Of a DNA stretch of 36,268 bases, positions 28,926 through 36,268 are shown piece after piece (position 1 is the stretch's first letter; each line of letters starts with the position of its first letter). Source of the DNA: CAZRIP01 sp964600165 (GTDB lineage: Bacteria; Elusimicrobiota; Elusimicrobia; UBA1565; UBA9628). The notes beneath the pieces were generated by a model. The model worked only from the letters and a program-made list of their open reading frames with translations. It did not search any database and was not told where the DNA came from. The translations under genes were made by a program, and so were the position numbers. Location of the stretch: the NCBI GenBank assembly GCA_964600165.1, contig CAZRIP010000022.1, positions 1 through 36,268 of the forward strand, in the 5' to 3' direction.

Positions 28926-30923
28926 TTACTTCGCCCGCGATTCGACGACGATGGACCCGAGCGCGAACTCGCGCGCGGCCTCGCGGCGCCGGCCGAGGCG
29001 CGCGTAGACGCGGGACAGGCCGAGGTGCGCGGGCTTCATCGACGCGTCGCGCGCGAGGGCGGCTTGGAATTCCCGCGCCGCTTCGCTCGAGCGACCCATC
29101 TTCTCGAGCAGCAATCCGTACGAATAATCGGGCACGCCGTCGCCGGGATCGGCGAGGGAGACGGCTTTGAGATAGCACTCGCGCGAGCGGCGCGACTTTC
29201 CCTCGTCTCGCAGCAAAGCGCCGAGGTTGACCCAGGCCTCGACGTAGCGGGGCTCGAGGCTCACCGCGCGCTCGTACATCCGCTCGGCTTGCGCCTTATC
29301 GCCGTCCCGCGTCAAGTGAGCGCCGTAGGCGAAGCACGCGTAAGGCAAAAAGGGATTGCCGCGGGAAAGCTCGAGCGCCTTTTCATAGCTGGCGCGGCTC
29401 TCGGCCTCGGCGCCGAGGCCGCCGTAGGCAGCGCCGAGCCCGAGCCACCCCTCGGCGAAGCCCGGATTGCGGCCGACGGCCGTCCGGTACTCCTCGGCGG
29501 CCTCGGCGAAGCGGCCCTCATCGGCCAGCAGCCCGCCGCGCGCGAAGCTCGCCGTCGCGTTCTGCGGCGCGCCGGCCGGAGTCTCGAGATGGATCGCGCG
29601 GTCGTCCCTCCACTGGGCGCTGCGCGCGCGCACGCGCCAGACGCAGACCGCGGCGAGGAGCGCGGCCGCCAGATACACGCGGTTCTCGACGCCCTCGCCG
29701 CGCCCGCGCGCGAGCCGGGCGACGGCCCAGGCCGCGGAAAACGCCGCGCCCGCGGCGACTAAATAGAGATAGCGCTCGGCCACCGGGTTGTATAAGGGGA
29801 TGACGTTGGAGACCGGAAGCAGGGTCGTCAAGCACCACGCCGCGCCGAACGCCGCGGCCGGAGCGCGGCGCCGCCCGAGCGAGGCGAAGACGGCGACGGC
29901 GAGCAGCGCCTCGAGCCAGGGCAGGACGCCGAGGTCCGCCCAATGCCGGGCGACCCACGGGGCGCGATCGGCCACGAGCGGCGACGGCCAGACGAGGAGC
30001 CGAAGCTCCTGCGCCAAGGACTTGATCACGGTCAGAACCCACGCCCGGCGGTCGGCGTGGAGCGCCGACCACTCCCACGAGATCGGCGCGAAGACCCGCG
30101 CTCGGCCGGGCGCCAAGCGCGACCAGTCCTGGCCCGGCGACGGCCAAAACGGCGCGGCCCAGCGGTCGAGGAGCGCGGACAAAGCTCCGCCCACCCGGGC
30201 GTCGGAGTAGCGAAAGCGCGGGATCCAGAATCCCAGGTAGCCGCACGCCACGACGCCGTAGGCGGCCAAGGCGCCGGCCAGCCGTCCGCGCCGGCCCTTC
30301 GGCTCCGGGAAAAAGACCTCGACGAGGACGACGAGCAGCGGCAGCGTCGCCGCCATTTCCTTGGACAACAAGCCTAAGCCGTAAAGCGCCGCCGACGAGA
30401 CGATCAGCGCGGCGACGCCCGGCGGGCGTTTGCCCCGCGCCCGGACGTAAAGCCACAACGCGAAGAAAAGGAAAAACGCCGCGAGCAGATCGGGCCGGAA
30501 GCTGACGACGTCGACGGCCTCGGTCTGGATCGGATGGACGGCGAAGAAGATTCCCGCCCAAAGGGGCGCGGGAGGAGGCAGCGCCAGCGCGGACGCGAGA
30601 GCGAAGACCCAGACGCTGTTGGCCGCGTGCAGCGCGACGTTCGTGGCGTGGTAGCCGGCGGGAACCGCGCCCCACAGCGCTCGATCGATCATCAGGCTCG
30701 CCAAGAAGACGGGACGGCTCGACAGCAAGATGCCGTGCTTTTCGAGGTAGAACTTCGGATCGACGAGCAGCCGAAGATTGGCCGGGTCGCGCACGAACGG
30801 GTTGTTCTCGATATAGATGTGGTCGTCGCCCACGAAGCCGTTGAGCAGCGAGCTCGAGTACGCGATGAAGACCGCGGCCGCGACGACGCCGGCGGCGACG
30901 AAACGGCGCCAGGACCTCCGCAT
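28926..30923 (-). CDS. TMTC-like GT-C membrane protein with C-terminal TPRs
   Basis: The 665-residue protein has an N-terminal multi-helix membrane half (to about 440) and a C-terminal tetratricopeptide half (about 465-650). The membrane part has NGFVGDDHIYIENNPFVRDP (an acidic pair in the first loop), then GYHATNVALHAANS, FAVHPIQTEAVDVVSFRPDL and LLSKEMAATLPLL, matching the TMTC-type TPR mannosyltransferase-like family. Several TPR units follow, such as FAEAAEEYRTAVGRNPGFAE. Probable role: sugar transfer from a lipid carrier at the outer face of the membrane. The start ATG at 30923 has GGAGG and overlaps the upstream stop by 1 nt (TGATG). Confidence 0.85.
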   Translation of the reverse strand: MRRSWRRFVAAGVVAAAVFIAYSSSLLNGFVGDDHIYIENNPFVRDPANLRLLVDPKFYLEKHGILLSSRPVFLASLMIDRALWGAVPAGYHATNVALHAANSVWVFALASALALPPPAPLWAGIFFAVHPIQTEAVDVVSFRPDLLAAFFLFFALWLYVRARGKRPPGVAALIVSSAALYGLGLLSKEMAATLPLLVVLVEVFFPEPKGRRGRLAGALAAYGVVACGYLGFWIPRFRYSDARVGGALSALLDRWAAPFWPSPGQDWSRLAPGRARVFAPISWEWSALHADRRAWVLTVIKSLAQELRLLVWPSPLVADRAPWVARHWADLGVLPWLEALLAVAVFASLGRRRAPAAAFGAAWCLTTLLPVSNVIPLYNPVAERYLYLVAAGAAFSAAWAVARLARGRGEGVENRVYLAAALLAAVCVWRVRARSAQWRDDRAIHLETPAGAPQNATASFARGGLLADEGRFAEAAEEYRTAVGRNPGFAEGWLGLGAAYGGLGAEAESRASYEKALELSRGNPFLPYACFAYGAHLTRDGDKAQAERMYERAVSLEPRYVEAWVNLGALLRDEGKSRRSRECYLKAVSLADPGDGVPDYSYGLLLEKMGRSSEAAREFQAALARDASMKPAHLGLSRVYARLGRRREAAREFALGSIVVESRAK

Positions 30924-32638
30924 CAGGCTCCTCCGTCCTTGCCGAGCCCCCTCTTGAACTCGGAAAACCAGGCGTCGAGGATCAGGTCCTGCTTGGGGTC
31001 GCCGATCTCGCGGTGATAGCGCGCGATCTCCGCCGCGACGTCCTTGAGCGCGACTTGGCCGGACACGACGAGCAGCCCCAGGTTGCGCAGATCGTGGGGG
31101 CGGATCAGCCGGAACTCGCGCGGCTCGAGCCACTCCGCCGGGACTTTGTCGCGGCGGACGAGGATCAGCGCGCGCGAGTCCCAATAGATCAGCGCCCATT
31201 CATCGGGCGGGTAGGCCAAGGCGTCGAAAGCCCGCCAGAAGATGACGTTGCGCCAGCGCACCACGTGGCCGTTGTTGATCAGCAGCGCGACGCCGATGTC
31301 CTCCTCGTCCATCAGACGCTTCCACCGGATCGGGTCGTCTTTGATCGAGTCGATGCGAGCGAGCAGGCCCGCGAAGAGATAGCGCCCGTCGATGAAGACC
31401 CGATAATCGGGATAAAGAACGTCGTCGAGATAGCCGCCCCAGTCATACGGGTTGTACAGGCGCAAGCCGGAGAGCGTCGCTTTCTCGGCGCGCAGGACGG
31501 CGCAGGCGCGCGCGGGACCGAGGTCGTCGAGCCGGCCGGAGCGGCGGAAGAGCCCGATCTCGCGAAGCGCCGGGACGGTCCGCCAGACGACGAGCGCGGA
31601 CGCGAGCGCGAGCGCCCACGGCCGCGCGCGCCGCCACCAGCCGGGACTATCGAGCCGGCGCCAAGCCGCGAGGCTGAGCGGGAACACGACGAGAGTAGAG
31701 AACCCCGTCGTCCGGAACGCGCGCGACGACAGCAGTCCGAAGAAGACGATGGCGGCCAAGTGCTCGGCGGGGAGATCGCGGCCGCGCGCGACGGCGAGCA
31801 GCAGCCCCGCGTACGAGAACACGACGAGCGCCCAGTAGCCCCGCTGGAACGGGTTGAAGAAGTTGGGCGCGCTCCACTCCTTGATGATCCGGTGCAGCGC
31901 GTCGAGATGCTTCCAGTGCTCCCAGAAGACCTCGTAGAGCCGCGGGCCGTAAGGATTGAGGCACGTGCCCGCGGCGCCCGCCGCCGCGAACAGCAGCGGC
32001 TCGGCCGCCTCGGCGTCGCGCCCGCGCCAAAGCGCGCCCAGGCCGTAGAGCCCGCAGAGCGCCAGGCCGACGGCGAAGCCCGCGTGGAAGTTCGCCCAGA
32101 CCGCGTAGAGCGCGGCGTGAGCCGCGAGCCAAACCGGCCGCGGGGCGCGCCATTGGCCCAGGCGCCGCTTCTCGAGGGCGTAGAACTGCAGCATGAAGAG
32201 CAGCAGCGAAAAGACCTCCGGCCGCGCGTCGGAGTCGGGAAAGAGCGCGATCATGAAGGCCGGCGCGGCGAGGCCGATCCAAACGTCCGGCAGCCGCCAC
32301 AACCGAAGGAAGGCGAGGAGGAACAGCGTCAGGCCGAAGAAGGCGAAGGACTTGAAAAGCCAGATCGCCCGCAGGCCGCCCAGGCGCTCGAGCCCGTAGA
32401 AGACCAGCTGCGCGCCCCATTCGAAATCGAGCCACGGCCGGCCGGCCTGAGTCCACGACAGGAAATCCGTCCGCGGGATCGCGCGCGTCGCGACGATCTG
32501 CTTGCCCGCGGCGAGATGCCACGGCAGATCGGGATTGAGCACGGGGATGAAGCAGAGCAGAAAGGCCGCGGCCAGGCCGACCGCGAGGATCAGGCGCCCC
32601 GTCCACTCGCTCTTGGGTCGAAGCCCCGGACGCCGCAC
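30923..32638 (-). CDS. Multi-pass membrane protein, GT-C-like (paralogue of 35614 gene)
   Basis: The 571-residue protein has about ten membrane helices (to about 360) followed by a soluble domain of about 200 residues containing NPYDWGGYLDDVLYPDYRVF and IDGRY. The N-terminal loop LNPDLPWHLAAGKQI and TDFLSWTQAGRPWLDFEWGA resemble acceptor/donor loops of GT-C enzymes, but no catalytic residue can be assigned. The same loops recur in the truncated gene at 35614-36268. Translation starts at GTG 32638, 5 nt after TATAAT. It is coupled to the TPR gene by a 1-nt overlap; I infer joint action in envelope glycan assembly. Confidence 0.75.
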   Translation of the reverse strand: MRRPGLRPKSEWTGRLILAVGLAAAFLLCFIPVLNPDLPWHLAAGKQIVATRAIPRTDFLSWTQAGRPWLDFEWGAQLVFYGLERLGGLRAIWLFKSFAFFGLTLFLLAFLRLWRLPDVWIGLAAPAFMIALFPDSDARPEVFSLLLFMLQFYALEKRRLGQWRAPRPVWLAAHAALYAVWANFHAGFAVGLALCGLYGLGALWRGRDAEAAEPLLFAAAGAAGTCLNPYGPRLYEVFWEHWKHLDALHRIIKEWSAPNFFNPFQRGYWALVVFSYAGLLLAVARGRDLPAEHLAAIVFFGLLSSRAFRTTGFSTLVVFPLSLAAWRRLDSPGWWRRARPWALALASALVVWRTVPALREIGLFRRSGRLDDLGPARACAVLRAEKATLSGLRLYNPYDWGGYLDDVLYPDYRVFIDGRYLFAGLLARIDSIKDDPIRWKRLMDEEDIGVALLINNGHVVRWRNVIFWRAFDALAYPPDEWALIYWDSRALILVRRDKVPAEWLEPREFRLIRPHDLRNLGLLVVSGQVALKDVAAEIARYHREIGDPKQDLILDAWFSEFKRGLGKDGGA

Positions 32639-32643
32639 GCGCC

Positions 32644-32649
32644 ATTATA
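32644..32649 (-). promoter_or_regulatory. Predicted -10 element for the 32638 gene
   Basis: A perfect TATAAT on the minus strand ends 5 nt before the GTG at 32638, preceded by an AT-rich GTTAA. It implies a leaderless mRNA. The 69-bp gap is shared with the divergent gldA-like gene. Confidence 0.45.
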
Positions 32650-32692
32650 TTAACTTCCGCGCTCGCCCGCTTCCGGCCGCGCGGCGGAAAAT

Positions 32693-32701
32693 TGATAGTA
32701 T
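32693..32701 (+). promoter_or_regulatory. Predicted extended -10 promoter of the gld-like genes
   Basis: TGATAGTAT has the TGn extension and ends 6 nt before the GTG at 32708. GGGAAG between them is too close to the start to act as a Shine-Dalgarno sequence, so a leaderless transcript is predicted. Confidence 0.45.
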
Positions 32702-32707
32702 GGGAAG

Positions 32708-33400
32708 GTGATCAGCGTCGAGCGTTTGGTGCGGCGCTACGGCCCCGTCACGGCCGTCGACGGCATCTCTTTCGAGGTCGCCGCGGGGCAGGTCGTCGGC
32801 TTCCTCGGCCCCAACGGAGCCGGCAAGACGACGACCCTGAGGATCCTCGCGGGCTGCCTGCGCCCGACGTCGGGCAAGGTCGCCGTCGCCGGCCAGGACG
32901 CGGCGGCCGACGCCGTCGACTCGCGCGCCTTGATCGGGTATCTGCCCGAGAACAACCCGCTCTACGAGGACATGGAGGTCTGCGAGTATCTGCGCTGGTG
33001 CGCCGGGGCGCGCGGGCTCTCGGCCGCGGACACGAGCCGCGCCATCGCCCGAGCCGTCGAGCGCTGCGGCCTCGCCGAGGTCGCCGGGCGCGCCATCGGC
33101 GAGCTGTCGAAGGGGTATCGCCAGCGCGTCGGCCTGGCCGCCGCCATCGTCCACGACCCGCCCGTGCTGCTTCTCGACGAGCCCACGGCCGGGCTCGATC
33201 CCAACCAAGCCGTCGAGATCCGCCGCCTGATCGTCGAGCTCGGCCGGGAGAAGGCGGTCCTTTTCTCGTCGCACATCCTGCCCGAGGTCAAGGCGGCGTG
33301 CTCGCGCGCCCTCGTCATCCACAAGGGCAAGATCGCCGCCGAGGTCCCGCAGGAGGAGCTGGAGCGGCTCGAGGACGTCTTCAGGAGCCTGACCGCGTGA
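32708..33400 (+). CDS. ABC transporter ATPase (GldA-like)
   Basis: The 230-residue ATPase has Walker A GPNGAGKTT (34-42), the signature LSKGYRQR (133-140) and Walker B VLLLDEPTAGLDP (153-165), then a late switch His in FSSHILPEV. YLPENNPLYEDMEVCEYLRW is typical of GldA/Nos-type subfamilies. It forms a cluster with a permease and a GldG-like protein, an arrangement shared by gliding-motility gldAFG and by many non-gliding bacteria, where the substrate is unknown. It overlaps the permease by 4 nt (GTGA). It is shorter than GldA of Flavobacterium, lacking the C-terminal extension. Confidence 0.92.
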   Translation: MISVERLVRRYGPVTAVDGISFEVAAGQVVGFLGPNGAGKTTTLRILAGCLRPTSGKVAVAGQDAAADAVDSRALIGYLPENNPLYEDMEVCEYLRWCAGARGLSAADTSRAIARAVERCGLAEVAGRAIGELSKGYRQRVGLAAAIVHDPPVLLLDEPTAGLDPNQAVEIRRLIVELGREKAVLFSSHILPEVKAACSRALVIHKGKIAAEVPQEELERLEDVFRSLTA

Positions 33401-34110
33401 GCCCCCGCCTGCGCGCGTTGTGCTCCAAGGAGCTGCGCGCCTATTTCGACAACCCGGCGGCCTACGTCATCTCGATCATCTTCCTTCTCGTGACGGGCTA
33501 CGTCTTCACGCAGCCGCTGTTCGTGATCAACGAGGCCGACATCCGCCCGTTCGTCGAGCTGGTCCCGCTGCTCTTGATCTTCTTCGCGCCGGCCGTCACG
33601 ATGAGGCTCTTCTCCGAGGAAGCCAAGACCGGGACGCTGGAGCTCCTGCTGGCGCTGCCCGTGACGGAGTGGGAGATCCTCTCCGCGAAGTTCGCCGCCG
33701 CCACGGCCCTGATCGCCTCGATGCTCGCCCTGACCTGGGTCTATCCGGTCTCGATCTCCCTGCTCGGCCGCGTCGATCCGGGCGCGATCTATCTGGCGTA
33801 TCTGGGCCTGCTGCTGACCGGAGCCTTGCTCGCCGCGGCGGGGACGTTCGCGTCAACGCTAACGAGCAACCAAGTCGTGGCCTTCGTCGCGGCGTTCTCG
33901 ATCGGCTTCGTCTTGTATACGCTCGGAAAACTCGGGCCTTTCGTCCCGCTGCGGCTCTCGCCGCTGGTCGATTTCCTCGGCTGGGACTCCCACCTCGACA
34001 ATCTGGCTCGCGGCGTGCTCGACGCGCGCGACGTCGTCTACTATCTGAGCGGCGCGGGCCTCTTCCTGTTCCTGGCGCACGAGCGGCTCAAGCGCGTCCG
34101 GTCGGCCTGA
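33397..34110 (+). CDS. ABC-2 permease (GldF-like)
   Basis: The 237-residue permease has six membrane helices. It opens LCSKELRAYFDNPAAYVISI, the family's amphipathic entry, and has MRLFSEEAKTGTLELLLALP (69-88) between helices 2 and 3, the conserved GldF/NosY-type motif. SPLVDFLGWDSHLDNLARGV precedes the last helix. The GTG start overlaps the ATPase stop. It forms the membrane channel for the ATPase at 32708. Confidence 0.9.
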   Translation: MSPRLRALCSKELRAYFDNPAAYVISIIFLLVTGYVFTQPLFVINEADIRPFVELVPLLLIFFAPAVTMRLFSEEAKTGTLELLLALPVTEWEILSAKFAAATALIASMLALTWVYPVSISLLGRVDPGAIYLAYLGLLLTGALLAAAGTFASTLTSNQVVAFVAAFSIGFVLYTLGKLGPFVPLRLSPLVDFLGWDSHLDNLARGVLDARDVVYYLSGAGLFLFLAHERLKRVRSA

Positions 34111-34111
34111 C

Positions 34112-35635
34112 ATGAGCCTCAAGCGCGTCGCGGCGGCCGTCCTCCTGTTCTCGGCGGTCAACGCCGCCGCCCGGTTCGCCCACGTCCGCTGGGATCTCAG
34201 CCGCGGCGGCCTCTACTCGCTGAGCGCGGCCAGCCGCCGGGTCGCCGCGGCGCTGCGCGCGCCGGTCGCGGTGACGGTCTACGCCTCGAGCGAGCTGCCC
34301 CCCGAGATCGCCGTCCGCAAGGACTACGCCGTCGACCTGCTCAAGGAATACGCGGCCGCCTCCGGCGGCAAGATCGCTCTGCGCTTCGTCGCCGTCGGCG
34401 GCGAGCGCGAGTCCCAGAGAGCGGCCCAGCGCGCGGGCGTGACGCCGGTGCATTTCGACATCGTCGCGCAGGACAAGTACGAGCAGCGCGTGGGCTTCCT
34501 CGGCCTGACCGCCGAGTCAGGAAGCCGCAAAGACAAGATCGGCTATATCCCGAGCACGGAGAACCTGGAGTACGACCTGGCGGCGCTGCTGCAGTCGCTG
34601 TCCGCGCCGCGCAAGCCGATCCTCGGCGTCGTGACGGGCTATGACGATTACGACCAGAAGAGGCTGACCCCTCTTCTCCTTTATAACCTGCAGACCCGCT
34701 ACGAGGTGCGCGACGTGAGCCTGAGCTCGGCCGCCAAGGCCGGCGGCGTCGATCCGGACGTGCGCGTGCTCTTCTTCATCGGCCCGCAGACCAAGGTATC
34801 CGGAAAAGACGCCGCCGTGCTCGACGAATATCTTCGGTCCGGACGCTCGCTGCTCTTGGCCGTCGACGCGAAGACCCTCGTGCCGGCCGCGTATCTGATG
34901 AAGCGGTTCGACAACGGCCTCGAACGCTTATTGGCCTCGCGCGGGATCACGATCGAGCCGACGATCGTGCTCGACGAGCAGAGCATGACCGTCCAAGTCG
35001 AAGAGCGGCAGGGGCCCGTGTGGCTGTCGAACAACGTGCGCTATCCGCCCATCCTCCTGGTCAAGGACCTCGACCGCTCTCAGCCGGTGACGCGCGGCAT
35101 CGACGCGCTCGTGTTCCCGTTCGCGAGCCCGATCTCTCTGTCGAGCGCGGCGGCCTCATCGGCGTTCGTGCTGGCGCGCTCCTCCGAGCGCAGCTGGGCG
35201 CGGCGGCCGGACAAGGACTTCGTGCAGCGCCTCTATCCGTACCAGATCGAGCCGCCCGGCCCGAGCAGCGTCCTCGGCCCGTTTCCGCTGGCGGCGGCGT
35301 TCCCCGGACCGCCGCGCCTGGTCGTCGTCGGGACGTCGCGCTTTTCCGGCACGCCGGTCTACCGGCTGCCGCAGTCGAACCAGGATTTCGTCTTGAACCT
35401 CGCGGACTGGCTCTCGCGGGACGCCGATCTGATCTCGATCCGCGCCAAAGGCGCCGACTTTCATCCCCTGCGCGAGATCCCCGCCGGGGCCAAGGCGCTC
35501 GTGCGCTACCTCGACCTGCTCCTGCCGCCCTTCGGCGCCGCGCTGCTCGGCTTCTACCGCTGGCGCGAGCGCGAACGAAGGCGCAAGCGCGCGCGCGCGG
35601 AGTTCGGGGCGAAATGCGCCGAGACCCGCGCTTGA
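34112..35635 (+). CDS. GldG-like ABC-associated membrane protein
   Basis: The 507-residue protein has one N-terminal membrane helix (about 5-22) and one near the C-terminus (about 468-488), with a large extracytoplasmic domain between. VRWDLSRGGLYSLSAASRRV is the GldG family opening, followed by PVAVTVYASSELPPE and later VLFFIGPQTKVSGKDAAVLD and GRSLLLAVD, a fold like the amidotransferase-type domain of the DUF4350 group. It starts 1 nt after the permease stop. It ends in a strongly basic tail (WRERERRRKRARAEF). I infer a periplasmic partner of the transporter; its ligand is unknown. Confidence 0.88.
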   Translation: MSLKRVAAAVLLFSAVNAAARFAHVRWDLSRGGLYSLSAASRRVAAALRAPVAVTVYASSELPPEIAVRKDYAVDLLKEYAAASGGKIALRFVAVGGERESQRAAQRAGVTPVHFDIVAQDKYEQRVGFLGLTAESGSRKDKIGYIPSTENLEYDLAALLQSLSAPRKPILGVVTGYDDYDQKRLTPLLLYNLQTRYEVRDVSLSSAAKAGGVDPDVRVLFFIGPQTKVSGKDAAVLDEYLRSGRSLLLAVDAKTLVPAAYLMKRFDNGLERLLASRGITIEPTIVLDEQSMTVQVEERQGPVWLSNNVRYPPILLVKDLDRSQPVTRGIDALVFPFASPISLSSAAASSAFVLARSSERSWARRPDKDFVQRLYPYQIEPPGPSSVLGPFPLAAAFPGPPRLVVVGTSRFSGTPVYRLPQSNQDFVLNLADWLSRDADLISIRAKGADFHPLREIPAGAKALVRYLDLLLPPFGAALLGFYRWRERERRRKRARAEFGAKCAETRA

Positions 35636-36268
35636 GGGCCCGCGCGCCTATGGCCGCGGGCTTGGCCCTGGCCCTCGCGGCCTGCCTGGGGCCGATCGCC
35701 AATCCGGATCTCTGGTGGCACCTGTCCGCCGGGCGCTACGTGCTGCTGCATCACGCCGCGCCGCGCGCCGACTTCTTGTCCTGGACGCGCCAAGGACAGC
35801 CTTGGATCGACTTCGAGTGGGGCGCGCAGGCGCTGCTCAGCCTCTGCGAGCGGCTGGGCGGCTTTCGGGCGCTCTGGCTGCTCAAGTCCTCGGCCTTCGC
35901 CGGGCTCGTCGCGCTCTTCGCCGCGCTGCTGAAGTCCTGGAGGCTGCCGGACTCGTGGACCGGGGCGGCGCTCGTGCCGTTCGCGGCCTGCCTCGTCCCG
36001 TCCCTCGACCTGAGGCCGGAGATCGCGTCGTTCGCGTTCTGCCTGCTCGAGCTCGGCGCGCTCGAGGCGCGCCGCGCGGGCCCGCGCCGGACGGGAGACG
36101 CCGCCCTGCTCGCCGCGCACTTCGCGCTCTACGCGGCGTGGGCCAACCTGCACGCGGGCTTTCCGCTGGGACTGCTCCTCTGCCTGTGCTTCGGCGCGGG
36201 AGAAGCCTTCCGAGGGCGGCGCGAGCCGATCTGGCTTCTCCTCGCGGCCGCGGGCGCGCTCGGCACGC
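35614..36268 (+). CDS. GT-C-like membrane protein, 3'-truncated (paralogue of 30923-32638)
   Basis: The frame is open from ATG 35614 (overlapping the GldG-like gene by 22 nt) to the window edge, giving 218 codons; ATG 35650, after that stop, is an alternative start. Visible segments are IANPDLWWHLSAGRYVLLHH, DFLSWTRQGQPWIDFEWGAQ, GGFRALWLLKS and AHFALYAAWANLHAGFPLG. They align along their length with LNPDLPWHLAAGKQI, DFLSWTQAGRPWLDFEWGAQ, GGLRAIWLFKS and AHAALYAVWANFHAGFAVG in the gene at 30923-32638. It is therefore a paralogue on the other strand. Function is unknown, probably envelope glycan related. Confidence 0.85.
   Translation, partial: MRRDPRLRARAPMAAGLALALAACLGPIANPDLWWHLSAGRYVLLHHAAPRADFLSWTRQGQPWIDFEWGAQALLSLCERLGGFRALWLLKSSAFAGLVALFAALLKSWRLPDSWTGAALVPFAACLVPSLDLRPEIASFAFCLLELGALEARRAGPRRTGDAALLAAHFALYAAWANLHAGFPLGLLLCLCFGAGEAFRGRREPIWLLLAAAGALGT

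Noticed and set aside
30924..31199. N-terminal extension of the TPR/GT-C gene
   Set aside because: The ATG at 30923 has GGAGG and a 1-nt overlap with the preceding stop. The extension reads through the upstream membrane-protein gene in another frame.
32708..35635. Gliding-motility machinery
   Set aside because: GldA/F/G-like genes also occur in many non-gliding bacteria, and no other gliding genes are present, so only the transporter is called.
1..36268. tRNA, rRNA, CRISPR arrays, prophage or insertion sequences
   Set aside because: No cloverleaf, rRNA core segment, regular direct-repeat array, integrase or transposase was recognised on either strand by eye.

Overview
The window is dense, GC-rich bacterial DNA (roughly two thirds G+C) with tightly packed genes, many 1-4 nt start/stop overlaps and several GTG starts. 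The gene mix is a bacterial microcompartment (BMC), a B12-dependent ribonucleotide reductase, HpnCDE squalene synthesis, Gld-type ABC genes and many GT-C/DUF2079-like membrane proteins. It suggests a free-living environmental bacterium with a two-membrane envelope, perhaps Elusimicrobiota or a PVC-like lineage. No rRNA or marker phylogeny is available here, so the taxonomic guess is weak.

Region 1 (1-6396, all minus strand) is most of a metabolosome operon. It starts from a good promoter at 6368-6396 and reads tpiA, pduL, BMC-H, BMC-P, CoA-acylating aldehyde dehydrogenase, aldo/keto reductase, BMC-T, rpiB-like isomerase, BMC-P, BMC-P. It runs off the left edge in a gene that opens with an encapsulation-peptide-like helix. 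The content resembles sugar-phosphate-type BMCs: an aldolase (not seen here) would make an aldehyde plus a triose phosphate. The aldehyde would go to acyl-CoA and then acyl-phosphate (PduL), or be reduced by the aldo/keto reductase. TpiA would handle the triose phosphate. Just upstream on the same strand (6397-9099) lie two exported phosphatases, a 5'-nucleotidase and a class-B-like acid phosphatase, which could supply nucleosides and sugar phosphates.

Region 2 (9106-14685, minus) is housekeeping and unknown genes: asnB, a DUF72 protein, a small membrane protein, the rplM-rpsI ribosomal pair, two exported proteins of unknown function separated by a complex palindrome, and dcd. Region 3 (14735-16665, plus) carries glpK and a small Cys-rich protein. 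Region 4 (16662-21673, minus) is rplU-rpmA-obgE-hpnC-hpnD-hpnE, in which squalene synthesis is translationally coupled to a ribosome/GTPase operon.

Region 5 (21681-25860, plus) is an export cluster: Wzm-like permease, Wzt-like ATPase, radical SAM enzyme and DUF2079 membrane protein. Region 6 holds nrdJ (26008-28512, plus) behind the strongest promoter in the window, facing a zinc-ribbon membrane protein. Region 7 (28926-36268) has two divergent units: minus-strand GT-C-like membrane proteins, one with TPRs, and plus-strand gldA-gldF-gldG-like genes ending in a second, truncated paralogue of the minus-strand GT-C protein.

Many transcription units appear to start with a -10 hexamer (TAGAAT/TATAAT-like) only 5-10 nt before the start codon, which predicts leaderless or nearly leaderless mRNAs. 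Internal operon genes often carry Shine-Dalgarno sequences. No tRNA, rRNA, CRISPR, prophage or insertion sequence was recognised.
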